From positions 248,001 to 312,000 of the forward strand of contig NZ_FXBM01000001.1 of assembly GCF_900177245.1 (NCBI RefSeq): a DNA stretch of 64,000 nt, in the 5' to 3' direction. The first letter of the stretch is position 1. The number at the start of each line of letters is the position of its first letter. Position numbers and translations under genes: made by a program. Source of the stretch: Rathayibacter oskolensis (lineage in GTDB: Bacteria > Actinomycetota > Actinomycetes > Actinomycetales > Microbacteriaceae). Positions 46,281 through 55,031 of the stretch are shown here, piece after piece. The notes under the pieces were generated by a model. It had not been told where the DNA came from. It saw only the letters and a program-made list of their open reading frames with translations, and made no database searches.

Positions 46281-47948
46281 TCAGGCGCCGAGCTCCTCCA
46301 GCACGGCCATCGCCGCATTGTGCCCGCCGAGGCCCGAGACGCCCCCGCCGCGCCGCGCACCCGCGCCGCAGAGCAGCACCTGCGGGTGCGCCGTCGCGAC
46401 TCCCCAGCGCTGCGCGGGAGTGTCGAGCGGCTCGTCGTCCTCGGCGAACGGCCAGGCCAGAGGCCCGTGGAAGATGTTGCCGCCCGGGAGGCCGAGGCTC
46501 TCCTCGAGGTCGCGGGTGGTCCGGGTCTCGATGCACGGCGCGCCGTCGGCGTCGAGCAGGACGAGGTCGCGGATCGGCTCGGCGAGCACCGTGTCGATCG
46601 AGTCGAGGATCTCGGACTCGAGACGCCGCCGCGTCTGCTCGTTGTTCTCGGCCGTCAGCCAGCGATCGGGAGTGTGCAGCGCGAAGACGGTGAGCGTGTG
46701 CGCCCCGGAGGCGGCGAGCTCGGGCGAGAGGATGGTCGGGTCGGTCAGCGAGTGGCAGTAGATCTCGCAGGGGATCGGCCCCGGGGTGCGGCCGCGAGCG
46801 GCGGCGCGGTAGGCGGTCTCGAGCTGCGCGTACCCCTCGTTGACGTGGAAGGTCCCGCCGAAGGCCGCCTCGGGAGTCACGCTCGCATCGCGCAGTCGCG
46901 GCAGCCGGGACAGCACCAGGTTGACCTTCACCTGGGCGCCCTCCGGGCGGACCGCGCCCACCCCGGACTCGCCCCCCATCAGCCGGTCGAGGACGAACGG
47001 GGCGACGTTCGAGAGGACGAACCGCGCGCGCACCCGCCTCGTCCGGGGCCCGCGACGGTAGGTCACCTCGCCGTCGGGGCTGACGGAGGTCGCCTCGGTA
47101 CCCGTGAGGATGCGCGCCCCCGCGTCGAGGGCTGAGCGCTCGAGGGCGCCCGAGACGGCGCCCATCCCGCCGACGGGGACGTCCCAGTCGCCCGTCCCGC
47201 CTCCGATCACGTGGTAGAGCAGGCAGCGGTTCTGGGCGAGGTCGGGGTCGTGCGCACCGGCGAAGGTGCCGATGAGGGCGTCGGTGAAGAGGACGCCGCG
47301 GGCGAGGTCGCTCCCGATGTTGCGCTCGATCACCCCGCCGATGGGCTCCTCGATCATCGCCCGCCAGACGCGGGCGTCGTCGACCAGCCGGCGCGCCTCC
47401 GACCGCCGCAGCAGCGGCTGCGTCAGCGTCGGCCACAGCGCACGCGCCAGGCGCGAGGTGTGCCGCGAGAAGTCGGCGAACGGCTCCGCGTCGTCGGGAG
47501 CTCCCACGCGGGCGAACGAGGCGGCGGTCGCCTCCGCGTCGCCGGTGTCGACGAGGAGCCCGCGGCTCGGGTCGGCGGGATCGGGCGTGTAGGAGGAGTA
47601 GCGCCGGCGGACCAGCGGGACGTCGACGCGCAGATCCGCGAGGATCGACGGCGGCAGCAGGCTGATCAGGTACGAGTACCTGCTGAGGCGCGCCTCGACA
47701 CCGCGGAACGGGAACTCCGACACCGCTGCTCCGCCGGCGTGCGGGCGCTTCTCGAGGACGAGCACGTCGAGCCCCGCCTGAGCGAGGTAGGCGGCGGCGA
47801 CGAGTCCGTTGTGCCCGGCTCCGACGACGACGACGTCGACCGCGGGGTCGGCAGGGGCGCTCGGTCGGCGAGGACCTGGCGCGGTGCCGCTGCGCTCGGT
47901 GATGTCCTTCGGGCGGTGCCGGTCGCGTCGGGCGGTGCTTCTGGCCAT
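46281..47948 (-). CDS. PYROXD2-like FAD oxidoreductase (CrtI-related)
   Basis: 555 aa. VVVVGAGHNGLVAAAYLAQAGLDVLVLE dinucleotide fold, AGGAAVSEFPFRGVEARLSRYSYL, VPVGGMGAVSGALERSAL, and C-terminal VLLCGAGARRGGGVSGLGGHNAA. Related to CrtI-type desaturases but in the PYROXD2 branch, distant from the carotenoid operon; a role in carotenoid synthesis is not supported. Substrate unknown. Confidence 0.82.
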   Translation of the reverse strand: MARSTARRDRHRPKDITERSGTAPGPRRPSAPADPAVDVVVVGAGHNGLVAAAYLAQAGLDVLVLEKRPHAGGAAVSEFPFRGVEARLSRYSYLISLLPPSILADLRVDVPLVRRRYSSYTPDPADPSRGLLVDTGDAEATAASFARVGAPDDAEPFADFSRHTSRLARALWPTLTQPLLRRSEARRLVDDARVWRAMIEEPIGGVIERNIGSDLARGVLFTDALIGTFAGAHDPDLAQNRCLLYHVIGGGTGDWDVPVGGMGAVSGALERSALDAGARILTGTEATSVSPDGEVTYRRGPRTRRVRARFVLSNVAPFVLDRLMGGESGVGAVRPEGAQVKVNLVLSRLPRLRDASVTPEAAFGGTFHVNEGYAQLETAYRAAARGRTPGPIPCEIYCHSLTDPTILSPELAASGAHTLTVFALHTPDRWLTAENNEQTRRRLESEILDSIDTVLAEPIRDLVLLDADGAPCIETRTTRDLEESLGLPGGNIFHGPLAWPFAEDDEPLDTPAQRWGVATAHPQVLLCGAGARRGGGVSGLGGHNAAMAVLEELGA

Positions 47949-47995
47949 GCGCTCCAGTGTGGTCGGCGGCGGCGCGGGGCGCGAGCGGAGGCGGA

Positions 47996-48313
47996 TCAGT
48001 CGTCGTCGCTGCGCAGCGCCTCCGTGACGAACTCGCGCAGCGAGAACAGGATCTCCTCGCTCGAGCGGCCGCTGGACTCCACGAGCCGGCCGGTGAGCCA
48101 GGTGAGGCAGATCACCGCCGCGCCGGCGACGTCGGAGGCGGTGGGCACGACGATCCCGTCGGCGTCGAGCACGCCCTCCTCGATCGGGCGCAGGGCGCGC
48201 TCGAGGACCGCGAGGTTCACGGGTGCCGTCGCCTCGCCGTCGAAGGACGCGGAGCTGTCGATGAGCGCCTGCGCGGCGATCATGGCGGCGTGCGGGATGG
48301 GCAGCTGCTCCAT
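47996..48313 (-). CDS. Small helical protein, unknown
   Basis: 105 aa, soluble, mostly helical: IPHAAMIAAQALIDSSASF, a middle VLERALRPIEEGVLDADG, and the conserved-looking AGAAVICLTWLTGRLVESSGRSSEEILFSLREFV. ATG at 48313 with GGAGA 9 nt upstream. Family not recognised. Divergent from putA, but no regulatory motif. Confidence 0.6.
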   Translation of the reverse strand: MEQLPIPHAAMIAAQALIDSSASFDGEATAPVNLAVLERALRPIEEGVLDADGIVVPTASDVAGAAVICLTWLTGRLVESSGRSSEEILFSLREFVTEALRSDDD

Positions 48314-48465
48314 CGGGATCTCCGATCGCGGGAGGGGCGGGTATCGGACGCGTTCATCGTGCACCCCCGCTCGACGGCCGTCCACACCCCCGACTGCGCG
48401 CGGAGTCTCCCCAGAGGGTCGCGACACGCCCGGCCCGCATGCGGACTCGGGCATAGCCTCGTTGC

Positions 48466-51400
48466 ATGGACCAGTCGACGACTCACGCCGTGCCCGGGAA
48501 CGACCCGGAGCGCGAGGAGCCCGAGGCGTCCCCGCGCGCCGATCGCGGCGCCCTGAGCGACACCGGTCAGTATCAGACGGGAGCGGCGCTGCGCCTGCCG
48601 CGCCTGAAGCCCGAGTTCGACACGGATGCGCCGATCCTCGCCCGCGTCGAGAGCCTCGTCCGCCGCTGGCTCGTGCGCAGCCGGGCGTTCCCGGCCGACG
48701 CGGCCGCCCAGCGCCTCGCCGGAGTGCTGCAGGACCCGAACGGGCTCGACTTCACCGTCGGCTTCGTCGACGGCGTCGCTCGGCCGGAGGACCTCTCGGT
48801 CGCGGCCGAGAACCTCTCGGCGCTGACCTCGAAGACCCCCGCGTTCCTCCCCTCCTACCTGCGCGCAGCGGTCGCCACCGGCGGCGCCGTCGGGCCGGTG
48901 CTGCCGTGGGTCGTCGTCCCGGCCGCGCGGCGCGTGCTCCGGCAGATGGTCGGCCACCTCGTGGTCGACGCGTCCGACGCCCGGCTGGGCTCCGCGATCC
49001 GCACGCTCCGTCAGGGCGGCGACCGGTTGAACCTCAACCTCCTCGGCGAGGCCGTGCTCGGCGAGCGCGAGGCGCGACGCCGCCTCGCGGGCACGCACCG
49101 TCTGCTCGAGCGCGACGACGTCGACTACGTGAGCATCAAGGTCTCGAGCATCGTCAGCCAGCTCTCGATGTGGGCCTTCGACGAGGCCGTCGACCGCGTC
49201 GTCGAGCGGCTCACTCCGCTCTACCAGCTCGCGGCCGCGAGCCCGACGCCCAAGTTCATCAACCTCGACATGGAGGAGTACCGCGACCTCGATCTGACCG
49301 TGGCGGTGTTCCGCCGCCTGCTCGAGCAGCCGGGGATGCTCGAGCTCGAGGCGGGGATCGTGCTGCAGGCCTACCTCCCCGACGCCCTCGGGGCGCTGCA
49401 GGAGCTCACGACGTGGGCGACCGAGCGACGCCGCAGGGGAGGTGCTCCGATCAAGGTGCGCGTGGTCAAGGGCGCGAACCTCGCGATGGAGCGCGTCGAC
49501 GCGGCGATCCACGACTGGCCGGTCGCGACGGTCGGCTCGAAGGCCGAGGCCGACACGAACTACAAGCGCCTGATCGACTGGGCGTTCCGTCCCGAGCGGG
49601 CGGACGCGGTGCGGATCGGAGTCGCCGGTCACAACCTCTTCGACATCGCCTTCGCGTGGATCCTCGCGAACGAGCGCGGGGTGCACGACGCCGTCGAGTT
49701 CGAGATGCTCCTCGGCATGGCCACCGGCCAGGCGCGTGCCGTCCGCGAGGACGTGGGGCGCCTCCTGCTCTACACGCCCGTGGTGCACCCGCGCGAGTTC
49801 GACGTCGCGATCTCCTACCTGATCCGCCGACTCGAAGAGAACTCGAGCCCCGAGAACTTCCTCTCGGCCGTGTTCGAGCTCGAGGACGAGACCGTCCTCC
49901 AGCGCGAGCTCGAGCGCTTCCGGGTCTCGCTCGAGGCGCTCGACGACCGGGTGCCGACGGCCAACCGCACGCAGGACCGCCGCCGCGAGTGGGCCTCCGG
50001 ATCGGGGCGGCGCCTCGTGCAGGAGCACGCCGGCGCGGGGGAGCACGCGCTCGATCCCGCCGCCGCCGGGCTCACCGAGGCCGTCCTCGGCCTCGGGCGC
50101 GGCTCGGGCGCCGCCGCCGCGACCGCCGGGTTCCGCAACGAGCCCGACACCGACCCCGCGCTCCCCGGCAACCGCCGCTGGGCGCGCCTGATCACCGAGC
50201 GCATCGCCTCCTCGACGATCGGCACGGCGACGATCGAGGCCGCTCGGGTCGACTCGCCGGAGGCGCTCCAGGAGCTGCTGCTCGCCGTCGCGCGCCGTGC
50301 CGAGCGGTGGGGCGACCGGCTGGGCTACGACCGGGCGGCGATCCTCGACCGCGCGGGCCTCGCCCTCGCCGCGAACCGCGACCGACTCATCGAGGTGATG
50401 GCGTCCGAGACCGGCAAGACCATCGCCGAGGCCGACCCCGAGGTGTCCGAGGCGATCGACTTCGCCCACTACTACGCGACCCGGGCGCGAGAGCTCGACG
50501 CGGTCGGAGGCGCCACCTTCGTGCCCGCACGCGTCACCGTGGTCGCCCCGCCGTGGAACTTCCCCGTCGCGATCCCCGCCGGCTCCGTCCTCGCGGCGCT
50601 CGCCGCAGGCTCGGGAGTCGTCCTCAAGCCGGCTCCGCAGGCGCGCCGTTCGGCGGCCGTGCTCGTCGAGGCGCTCTGGGACGCGGGGATCCCGCAGGAC
50701 CTCCTCGCCCTGGTCGATCTCGACGAGGAGGGGCTCGGGCGCTCGCTGATCAGCGACCCGCTCGTCGACCGCGTGGTGCTCACCGGCTCCTACGAGACCG
50801 CGAAGCTGTTCCGCTCGTGGCGGCCCGACCTGCCGCTGCTGGCCGAGACCAGCGGCAAGAACGCGATCATCGTCACGCCCCACGCCGATTACGACCTCGC
50901 CGTGGCCGACATCGTGAAGAGCGCCTTCGGCCACGCGGGCCAGAAGTGCTCGGCGGCGTCGCTGGTGATCCTGGTCGGCTCGGTCGCGCGCTCCAAGCGC
51001 TTCCGCGCCCAGCTCGTCGACGCGGTCACCTCGCTCCGCGTCGGGTACCCGACCGATCCGGCCGCCGTGATGGGCCCGGTCATCGAGGAGCCCACGGGCA
51101 AGCTCGCGCACGCTCTGACCACCCTCGGCGCCGGCGAGTCGTGGCTGGTCGAGCCCCGGCGCCTCGACGCCTCCGGGCGCCTCTGGTCCCCGGGCGTCAG
51201 GGAGGGGGTCGCCGAGGACAGCTACTTCCACCTCACCGAGTTCTTCGGGCCCGTCCTCGGGATCATGCACGCCGCGACCCTCGAGGACGCGATCCGGATG
51301 CAGAACGCGACCGACTACGGGCTCACCGCCGGACTGCACTCGCTGCACTCCGACGAGCTCGCGGTGTGGCTCGACTCGGTCGAGGCCGGCAACCTCTACG

Positions 51401-52374
51401 TCAACCGCGGCATCACCGGCGCCATCGTGCGGCGGCAGCCGTTCGGAGGCTGGAAGCGCTCGTCGGTCGGCGGCGGCGCGAAGGCTGGCGGCCCGAACCA
51501 CCTGATCGGACTCGGCTCGTGGAAGCCCTCGCCCGCCCGCCCCTCGACCACGCTGCACCTCCGCGGGCTGGACGATCGCGCGCGGCAGTTCATCGAGGCG
51601 GCGCAGTCCTCGCTCCAGTTCGAGCAGTTCGACCTGCTCCGCCGCTCCGCCCTGTCCGACCAGCTGGCCTGGGCGACCGAGTTCGGGGTGGTGACCGACA
51701 TCTCGAAGGTGGGGGTCGAGCGCAACCTGTTCCGCTACCTCCGGGTGCCGATCGCGCTGCGCCTCGCCGACTGCGGCGACCTGGGCGAACTGCTCCGGGT
51801 CATCGCCGCCGGCCTGCTCACCCGCTCGCGGATGGACATCTCGACCTCGATCCCGCTCCCGCCGCGCGTGCAGGAGATGCTCGCGGGCGACGAGCTCCTC
51901 GAGATGGCGGGCCTGGCCCCGAAGGTCGTCGTCGAATCCGACGCGCAGTGGCTGGAGCGCGCGGCAGCGGGCCTGATCACGGCGACCAGGATCCGGATCG
52001 TCGGCGACATCGTCTCGGACCGCGTCGACGCGTTCGGCGGCCCGCAGGGCGCGACGGCGCCGTCCTCCGAGCGCGACGCGGTTCCGGCCGATCCCGACCG
52101 GAACTCGACCCGCTCGTTCACCGACGTGCTCAGCGGCATGACCCGGGGCAGCACCGGCAAGCCCGTGCCCCTGACCCGCGCCGACGGCTCGCGCATCCCG
52201 CTCTCGACCGCGCTCGCCGAAGCGCTCGGCGGCTCGCCCGACACGGCGATCTACGCCGACCCGGTCACTCCCGCCGGCCGCGTCGAGCTGCTGCCGTTCC
52301 TCCGCGAGCAGGCGATCTCGATCACCAACCACCGCTTCGGCAATCCGATCGCACTGAGCGACGACGTGCTGTGA
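48466..52374 (+). CDS. putA: Bifunctional proline dehydrogenase / P5C dehydrogenase
   Basis: 1302 aa. Oxidises proline to glutamate in two steps. PRODH barrel about residues 130-480 (YVSIKVSSIVSQLS, NLDMEEYRDLDLT, VRVVKGANLAMER, FEMLLGMATG). ALDH domain about 560-1030 (APPWNFPVAIPAGSVLAAL, ETSGKNAIIV, AFGHAGQKCSAA with catalytic Cys828, EFFGPVLGIM, GGWKRSS). A further about 270 residues follow, as in long PutA proteins where an ALDH-like lid caps the substrate tunnel. No DNA-binding ribbon-helix-helix at the N-terminus. TAGCCT ends 6 nt before the ATG. Followed directly by a repeat array. Confidence 0.95.
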   Translation: MDQSTTHAVPGNDPEREEPEASPRADRGALSDTGQYQTGAALRLPRLKPEFDTDAPILARVESLVRRWLVRSRAFPADAAAQRLAGVLQDPNGLDFTVGFVDGVARPEDLSVAAENLSALTSKTPAFLPSYLRAAVATGGAVGPVLPWVVVPAARRVLRQMVGHLVVDASDARLGSAIRTLRQGGDRLNLNLLGEAVLGEREARRRLAGTHRLLERDDVDYVSIKVSSIVSQLSMWAFDEAVDRVVERLTPLYQLAAASPTPKFINLDMEEYRDLDLTVAVFRRLLEQPGMLELEAGIVLQAYLPDALGALQELTTWATERRRRGGAPIKVRVVKGANLAMERVDAAIHDWPVATVGSKAEADTNYKRLIDWAFRPERADAVRIGVAGHNLFDIAFAWILANERGVHDAVEFEMLLGMATGQARAVREDVGRLLLYTPVVHPREFDVAISYLIRRLEENSSPENFLSAVFELEDETVLQRELERFRVSLEALDDRVPTANRTQDRRREWASGSGRRLVQEHAGAGEHALDPAAAGLTEAVLGLGRGSGAAAATAGFRNEPDTDPALPGNRRWARLITERIASSTIGTATIEAARVDSPEALQELLLAVARRAERWGDRLGYDRAAILDRAGLALAANRDRLIEVMASETGKTIAEADPEVSEAIDFAHYYATRARELDAVGGATFVPARVTVVAPPWNFPVAIPAGSVLAALAAGSGVVLKPAPQARRSAAVLVEALWDAGIPQDLLALVDLDEEGLGRSLISDPLVDRVVLTGSYETAKLFRSWRPDLPLLAETSGKNAIIVTPHADYDLAVADIVKSAFGHAGQKCSAASLVILVGSVARSKRFRAQLVDAVTSLRVGYPTDPAAVMGPVIEEPTGKLAHALTTLGAGESWLVEPRRLDASGRLWSPGVREGVAEDSYFHLTEFFGPVLGIMHAATLEDAIRMQNATDYGLTAGLHSLHSDELAVWLDSVEAGNLYVNRGITGAIVRRQPFGGWKRSSVGGGAKAGGPNHLIGLGSWKPSPARPSTTLHLRGLDDRARQFIEAAQSSLQFEQFDLLRRSALSDQLAWATEFGVVTDISKVGVERNLFRYLRVPIALRLADCGDLGELLRVIAAGLLTRSRMDISTSIPLPPRVQEMLAGDELLEMAGLAPKVVVESDAQWLERAAAGLITATRIRIVGDIVSDRVDAFGGPQGATAPSSERDAVPADPDRNSTRSFTDVLSGMTRGSTGKPVPLTRADGSRIPLSTALAEALGGSPDTAIYADPVTPAGRVELLPFLREQAISITNHRFGNPIALSDDVL

Positions 52375-52381
52375 TCGTTTC

Positions 52382-52404
52382 CGAGCCGCCCCCTGTGCGG
52401 CTCG
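52382..52404 (+). terminator. putA terminator-like hairpin (first repeat copy)
   Basis: CGAGCCGC-N7-GCGGCTCG, a perfect 8-bp GC stem beginning 8 nt after the putA stop. The same hairpin opens each of the three following repeat copies (52538, 52694, 52850). Confidence 0.7.
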
Positions 52405-53005
52405 GCGCGGTCGGCTTGTCGAGGTGGTGCGCGGGTGGGGCGGGTCGCGGGCGGCTACGGCGATTCGCTGGGACGCGAATCGGCGGTTCGCCTCGGAGGT
52501 CCCGGCCGGCCTCGCGGCGGGCACCGTGCCTCCTGTTCGAGCCGCCCCCTGTGCGGCTCGGCGCGGTCGGCTTGTCGAGGTGGTGCGCGGGTGGGGCGGG
52601 TCGCGGGCGGCTACGGCGATTCGCTGGGACGCGAATCGGCGGTTCGCCTCGGAGGTCCCGGCCGGCCTCGCGGTGGGCACCGTGCCTCCTGTTCGAGCCG
52701 CCCCCTGTGCGGCTCGGCGCGGTCGGCTTGTCGAGGTTGTGCGCGGGTGGAGCGGGTCGCGGGCGGCTACGGCGATTCGCTGGGACGCGAATCGGCGGTT
52801 CCCCTCGGAAGTCCCGGTCGGCCTTGCCGTGGGCATCCTGTCTCCTGTTCGAGCCGCCCCCTGTGCGGCTCGGCGCGGTCGGCTTGTCGGGGTTGTGCGC
52901 GGGTGGGGCGGGTCGCGGGCGGCTACGGCGATTCGCTGGGACGCGAATCGGCGGTTCGCCTGGGAGGTCCCGGCCTGCCTTGCGGTGGGCATCCTGCCCC
53001 TCGAT
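52382..53005. repeat. Four tandem copies of a 156-bp element
   Basis: Copies begin at 52382, 52538, 52694 and 52850, exactly 156 bp apart; copies 1 and 2 are almost identical, 3 and 4 slightly diverged. Each contains the CGAGCCGC/GCGGCTCG hairpin and a second dyad CGATTCG-N9-CGAATCG. Because 156 is a multiple of 3, long open frames run through on both strands, but none has a convincing start or ribosome-binding site. The 770-bp stretch from 52375 to 53142 holds no supported gene. Confidence 0.93.
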
Positions 53006-53037
53006 CGAGTAGCCCGCGGGGTGGGCGTACGAGATCC
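53000..53037. repeat. Imperfect palindrome, likely dispersed repeat
   Basis: TCGATCGAGTAGCCCGC faces GGGCGTACGAGATCC across a short loop. I recall similar palindromes (gatctcgatacgcccg...ctactcgatc) recurring between genes in Microbacteriaceae genomes. It is joined to the last 156-bp copy. Confidence 0.5.
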
Positions 53038-53130
53038 GCGGTTCCGGGGGACGTGGGCATCCTCGACCGGCGGCCCGTGGGCGGCGGGCGGGCGGAGGGA
53101 ATCGCTCTCCACCTCGGCGGCCGACGGGGC

Positions 53131-53142
53131 TAGATTCGGGAC
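53131..53142 (+). promoter_or_regulatory. Promoter for the UBP zinc-finger operon
   Basis: TAGATT (53131-53136) ends 6 nt before a GTG at 53143, the leaderless geometry used elsewhere here. It is the only good promoter-like hexamer between the repeats and the operon. Confidence 0.5.
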
Positions 53143-53361
53143 GTGTCGGGCTCGACGACGAGATCCGGGGCGCGCGCGAGCGCTCCTCGGGCGAGCGGGC
53201 CCGAGATCCGTACTCCCTCGATCAGAGAAATGGACGCCGCCGCACATGCCGTACCTCACCGACACCGATGGGCGCCCCGCCCTCCTCAGCCACGCCCGGC
53301 CCCTGCCCGCCGTCGGGGCCGTCTGAGCCGCCGGCCGAACGAGCACGGAGGAGAGCAGTGA
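53143..53361 (+). CDS. Possible leaderless upstream ORF
   Basis: 72 codons from a GTG with a leaderless promoter to a TGA that overlaps the next gene's GTG (GTGA). The product is Arg/Ser/Pro-rich with no recognised family. Codon usage is acceptable for about 28 codons and then poor, so it may be a broken small gene or an accidental frame. Conflicts with the 26-codon ORF below. Confidence 0.3.
   Translation: MSGSTTRSGARASAPRASGPEIRTPSIREMDAAAHAVPHRHRWAPRPPQPRPAPARRRGRLSRRPNEHGGEQ
53246..53326 (+). CDS. Possible 26-aa small protein
   Basis: ATG at 53246, product starting MPYLTDTDGRPALLSHARP. Nearly every third codon position is G or C (25 of 26), unlike the overlapping frame. No obvious ribosome-binding site. 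Either a real small protein, or the in-frame remnant of a longer gene whose start was 53143 before a frameshift. Confidence 0.35.
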   Translation: MPYLTDTDGRPALLSHARPLPAVGAV

Positions 53362-53753
53362 CAGACACCGCCATCCACCCCGAGGTGCCGCCGAGCGGCA
53401 CCGGCTGCCTGGAGTGCGAGCAGGAGGGCTCGTGGTGGGTGCACCTGCGCCGCTGCGCGACCTGCGGGCACATCGGCTGCTGCGACGACTCCCTGGCGAA
53501 GCACGCGGGCGCGCACGCGAGAGAGACCGGGCATCCGATCATCCGGAGCTTCGAACCGGGCGAGGACTGGTTCTGGGACTACCGCACGGACGCCTACGCC
53601 GACGGCCCGCCGCTCGTGGCGCCCGAGAGCCACCCGGCTCGGCAGAGCGTCCCCGGGCCGGCGGAGCGGCTGCCCGCCGACTGGCAGGCGCAGCTCCAGC
53701 GCGACCGGGAGGAGCAGGCGCTGAAGGACCGGGCCCGGGAGGACCGCGGATGA
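53358..53753 (+). CDS. UBP-type zinc-finger protein
   Basis: 131 aa. Zinc-binding Cys/His pattern CLEC...CATCGHIGCCDD...KHAGAHARETGHPI matches the ubiquitin-specific-protease (ZnF-UBP) finger, which in eukaryotes grips a free C-terminal Gly-Gly. Bacterial single-domain forms are common in actinobacteria and usually neighbour thioredoxin-reductase-like flavoproteins, as here. The C-terminal 50 residues are disordered and charged. GGAGGAG before the GTG. Stop overlaps the next ATG. Confidence 0.88.
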   Translation: MTDTAIHPEVPPSGTGCLECEQEGSWWVHLRRCATCGHIGCCDDSLAKHAGAHARETGHPIIRSFEPGEDWFWDYRTDAYADGPPLVAPESHPARQSVPGPAERLPADWQAQLQRDREEQALKDRAREDRG

Positions 53754-54982
53754 CCGACGCCTCCGCGCCCGTCGACCGCGTCGAGCTGCACGGTTCGAAG
53801 CACAGTCGGCGGGCGTGGGAGGTGCGCGACTTCCTCGCACGCAGCGTGGTCGACTTCCGCTGGCACAGCGACCGCGACGCCTCCGAACCGCTGATCGTGG
53901 TGCTCCCCGACGGCTCCCGGCTCGAGGAGCCGACGCTGGCGGAGATCGCCTCGCGGCTGGGCTGGGCGACCACGCCCGCCTCGTCGGAGTACGACCTCTC
54001 GATCTACGGAGCCGGCCCCGCCGGACTCTCGGCCGCGGTGTACGCCGCGTCGGAGGGTCTGCGCGTGGTCGTGCTCGAGCGGGAGGCGGTCGGCGGCCAG
54101 GCGGGCTCGAGCAGCCTCATCGAGAACTACCTCGGATTCCCGCACGGCGTCTCGGGCGCCGCCCTGGCCGAGCGGGCGCGCCAGCAGGCCGTCGCCTTCG
54201 GCGCCGAGCTCGTGATGATGCGCCGCGGAGTGCTGGGCGACTTCCGTGACGGCCGGATCCACGCGCAGCTCGACGACGGCACAGTGGTCGTCGCGCGCGC
54301 CAACATCTGCGCGACCGGAGTCGACTGGCGCCGGCTCGGGCTCGCGGGCGAGGACGAGCTGCTGGGCTGCGGTCTCTACTACGGCGCGGGCACGAGCGAG
54401 GCCCTGCGCTGCGGCGGCGCCGACGTCTACGTCGTCGGAGGCGGCAACTCCGCGGGTCAGGCGGTGATGAACCTCTCGGCGCACGCCCGGCGCGTCACGA
54501 TGCTCGTCCGCGGGCCCGAGCTCTCGGACACGCTGTCGGCCTATCTCGAGACGCGGGTCCGCGCGCAGCCGAACGTCGAGATCCTCACCGGCACCCGCGT
54601 CGCCGAGGTCCGCGGCGGCGGCTACCTCACCGGCATCACTCTCGAGGACACGCGGACCGGCGCCCGGCAGGACCGTGCCACCGAGAACCTGTTCGTGTGC
54701 ATCGGAGGGGCGCCCGACACCGACTGGTCCGCGCGGACCGCGATCCAGCGCGACCGGCAGGGCTACCTCCTCACGGGGCCCGACCTCGATCCGGAGTCGC
54801 TCGCGGCCGTCTGGCCGCTCGAGCGTCCGCCGTTCTACCTCGAGACGAGCGTGCCGGGCTCGTTCGCGGCGGGAGACGTGCGGCGCGGCTCCGTGAAGCG
54901 GGTGGCCGCCGCGGTCGGCGAGGGGGCGATGGCCGTCACCTTCGCGCACCGCTACCTCGCCGAGACGTTCGGCCGACTGTGA
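53750..54982 (+). CDS. Thioredoxin-reductase-like FAD oxidoreductase without the CxxC
   Basis: 410 aa. The first about 75 residues resemble the glutaredoxin-like linker of fused regulator/thioredoxin-reductase proteins (SRRAWEVRDFLARSVVDFRW). FAD domain: LSIYGAGPAGLSAAVYAASEGL and IENYLGFPHGVSG; NAD(P) domain: VYVVGGGNSAGQAVMNLS; C-terminal SFAAGDVRRGSVKRVAAAVGEGAMAV. Where thioredoxin reductases have CATC, it reads LLGCGLYYGAG, so no redox disulphide. Probably passes electrons to an unknown acceptor, perhaps with the UBP protein. Confidence 0.85.
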   Translation: MTDASAPVDRVELHGSKHSRRAWEVRDFLARSVVDFRWHSDRDASEPLIVVLPDGSRLEEPTLAEIASRLGWATTPASSEYDLSIYGAGPAGLSAAVYAASEGLRVVVLEREAVGGQAGSSSLIENYLGFPHGVSGAALAERARQQAVAFGAELVMMRRGVLGDFRDGRIHAQLDDGTVVVARANICATGVDWRRLGLAGEDELLGCGLYYGAGTSEALRCGGADVYVVGGGNSAGQAVMNLSAHARRVTMLVRGPELSDTLSAYLETRVRAQPNVEILTGTRVAEVRGGGYLTGITLEDTRTGARQDRATENLFVCIGGAPDTDWSARTAIQRDRQGYLLTGPDLDPESLAAVWPLERPPFYLETSVPGSFAAGDVRRGSVKRVAAAVGEGAMAVTFAHRYLAETFGRL

Positions 54983-55031
54983 TCTTCCTGCGCCCTTACT
55001 TGTCGCGTCAACCAACCGATAGGCTTGCCGG

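Noticed and set aside
46281-47948. Second phytoene desaturase of the carotenoid pathway
   Set aside because: The sequence fits the PYROXD2 branch, and the gene is 37 kb from the carotenoid operon with no pigment gene beside it.
52382-53005. CRISPR array
   Set aside because: Copies are contiguous 156-bp units with no unique spacers, and no cas gene is present.
47211-53346. Very long open frames (over 1,600 codons) on both strands across the putA region and the repeats
   Set aside because: They are shadows of putA in high-GC sequence, extended because the 156-bp repeat is divisible by 3; they have no family match, no plausible start and odd Arg/Pro-rich composition.
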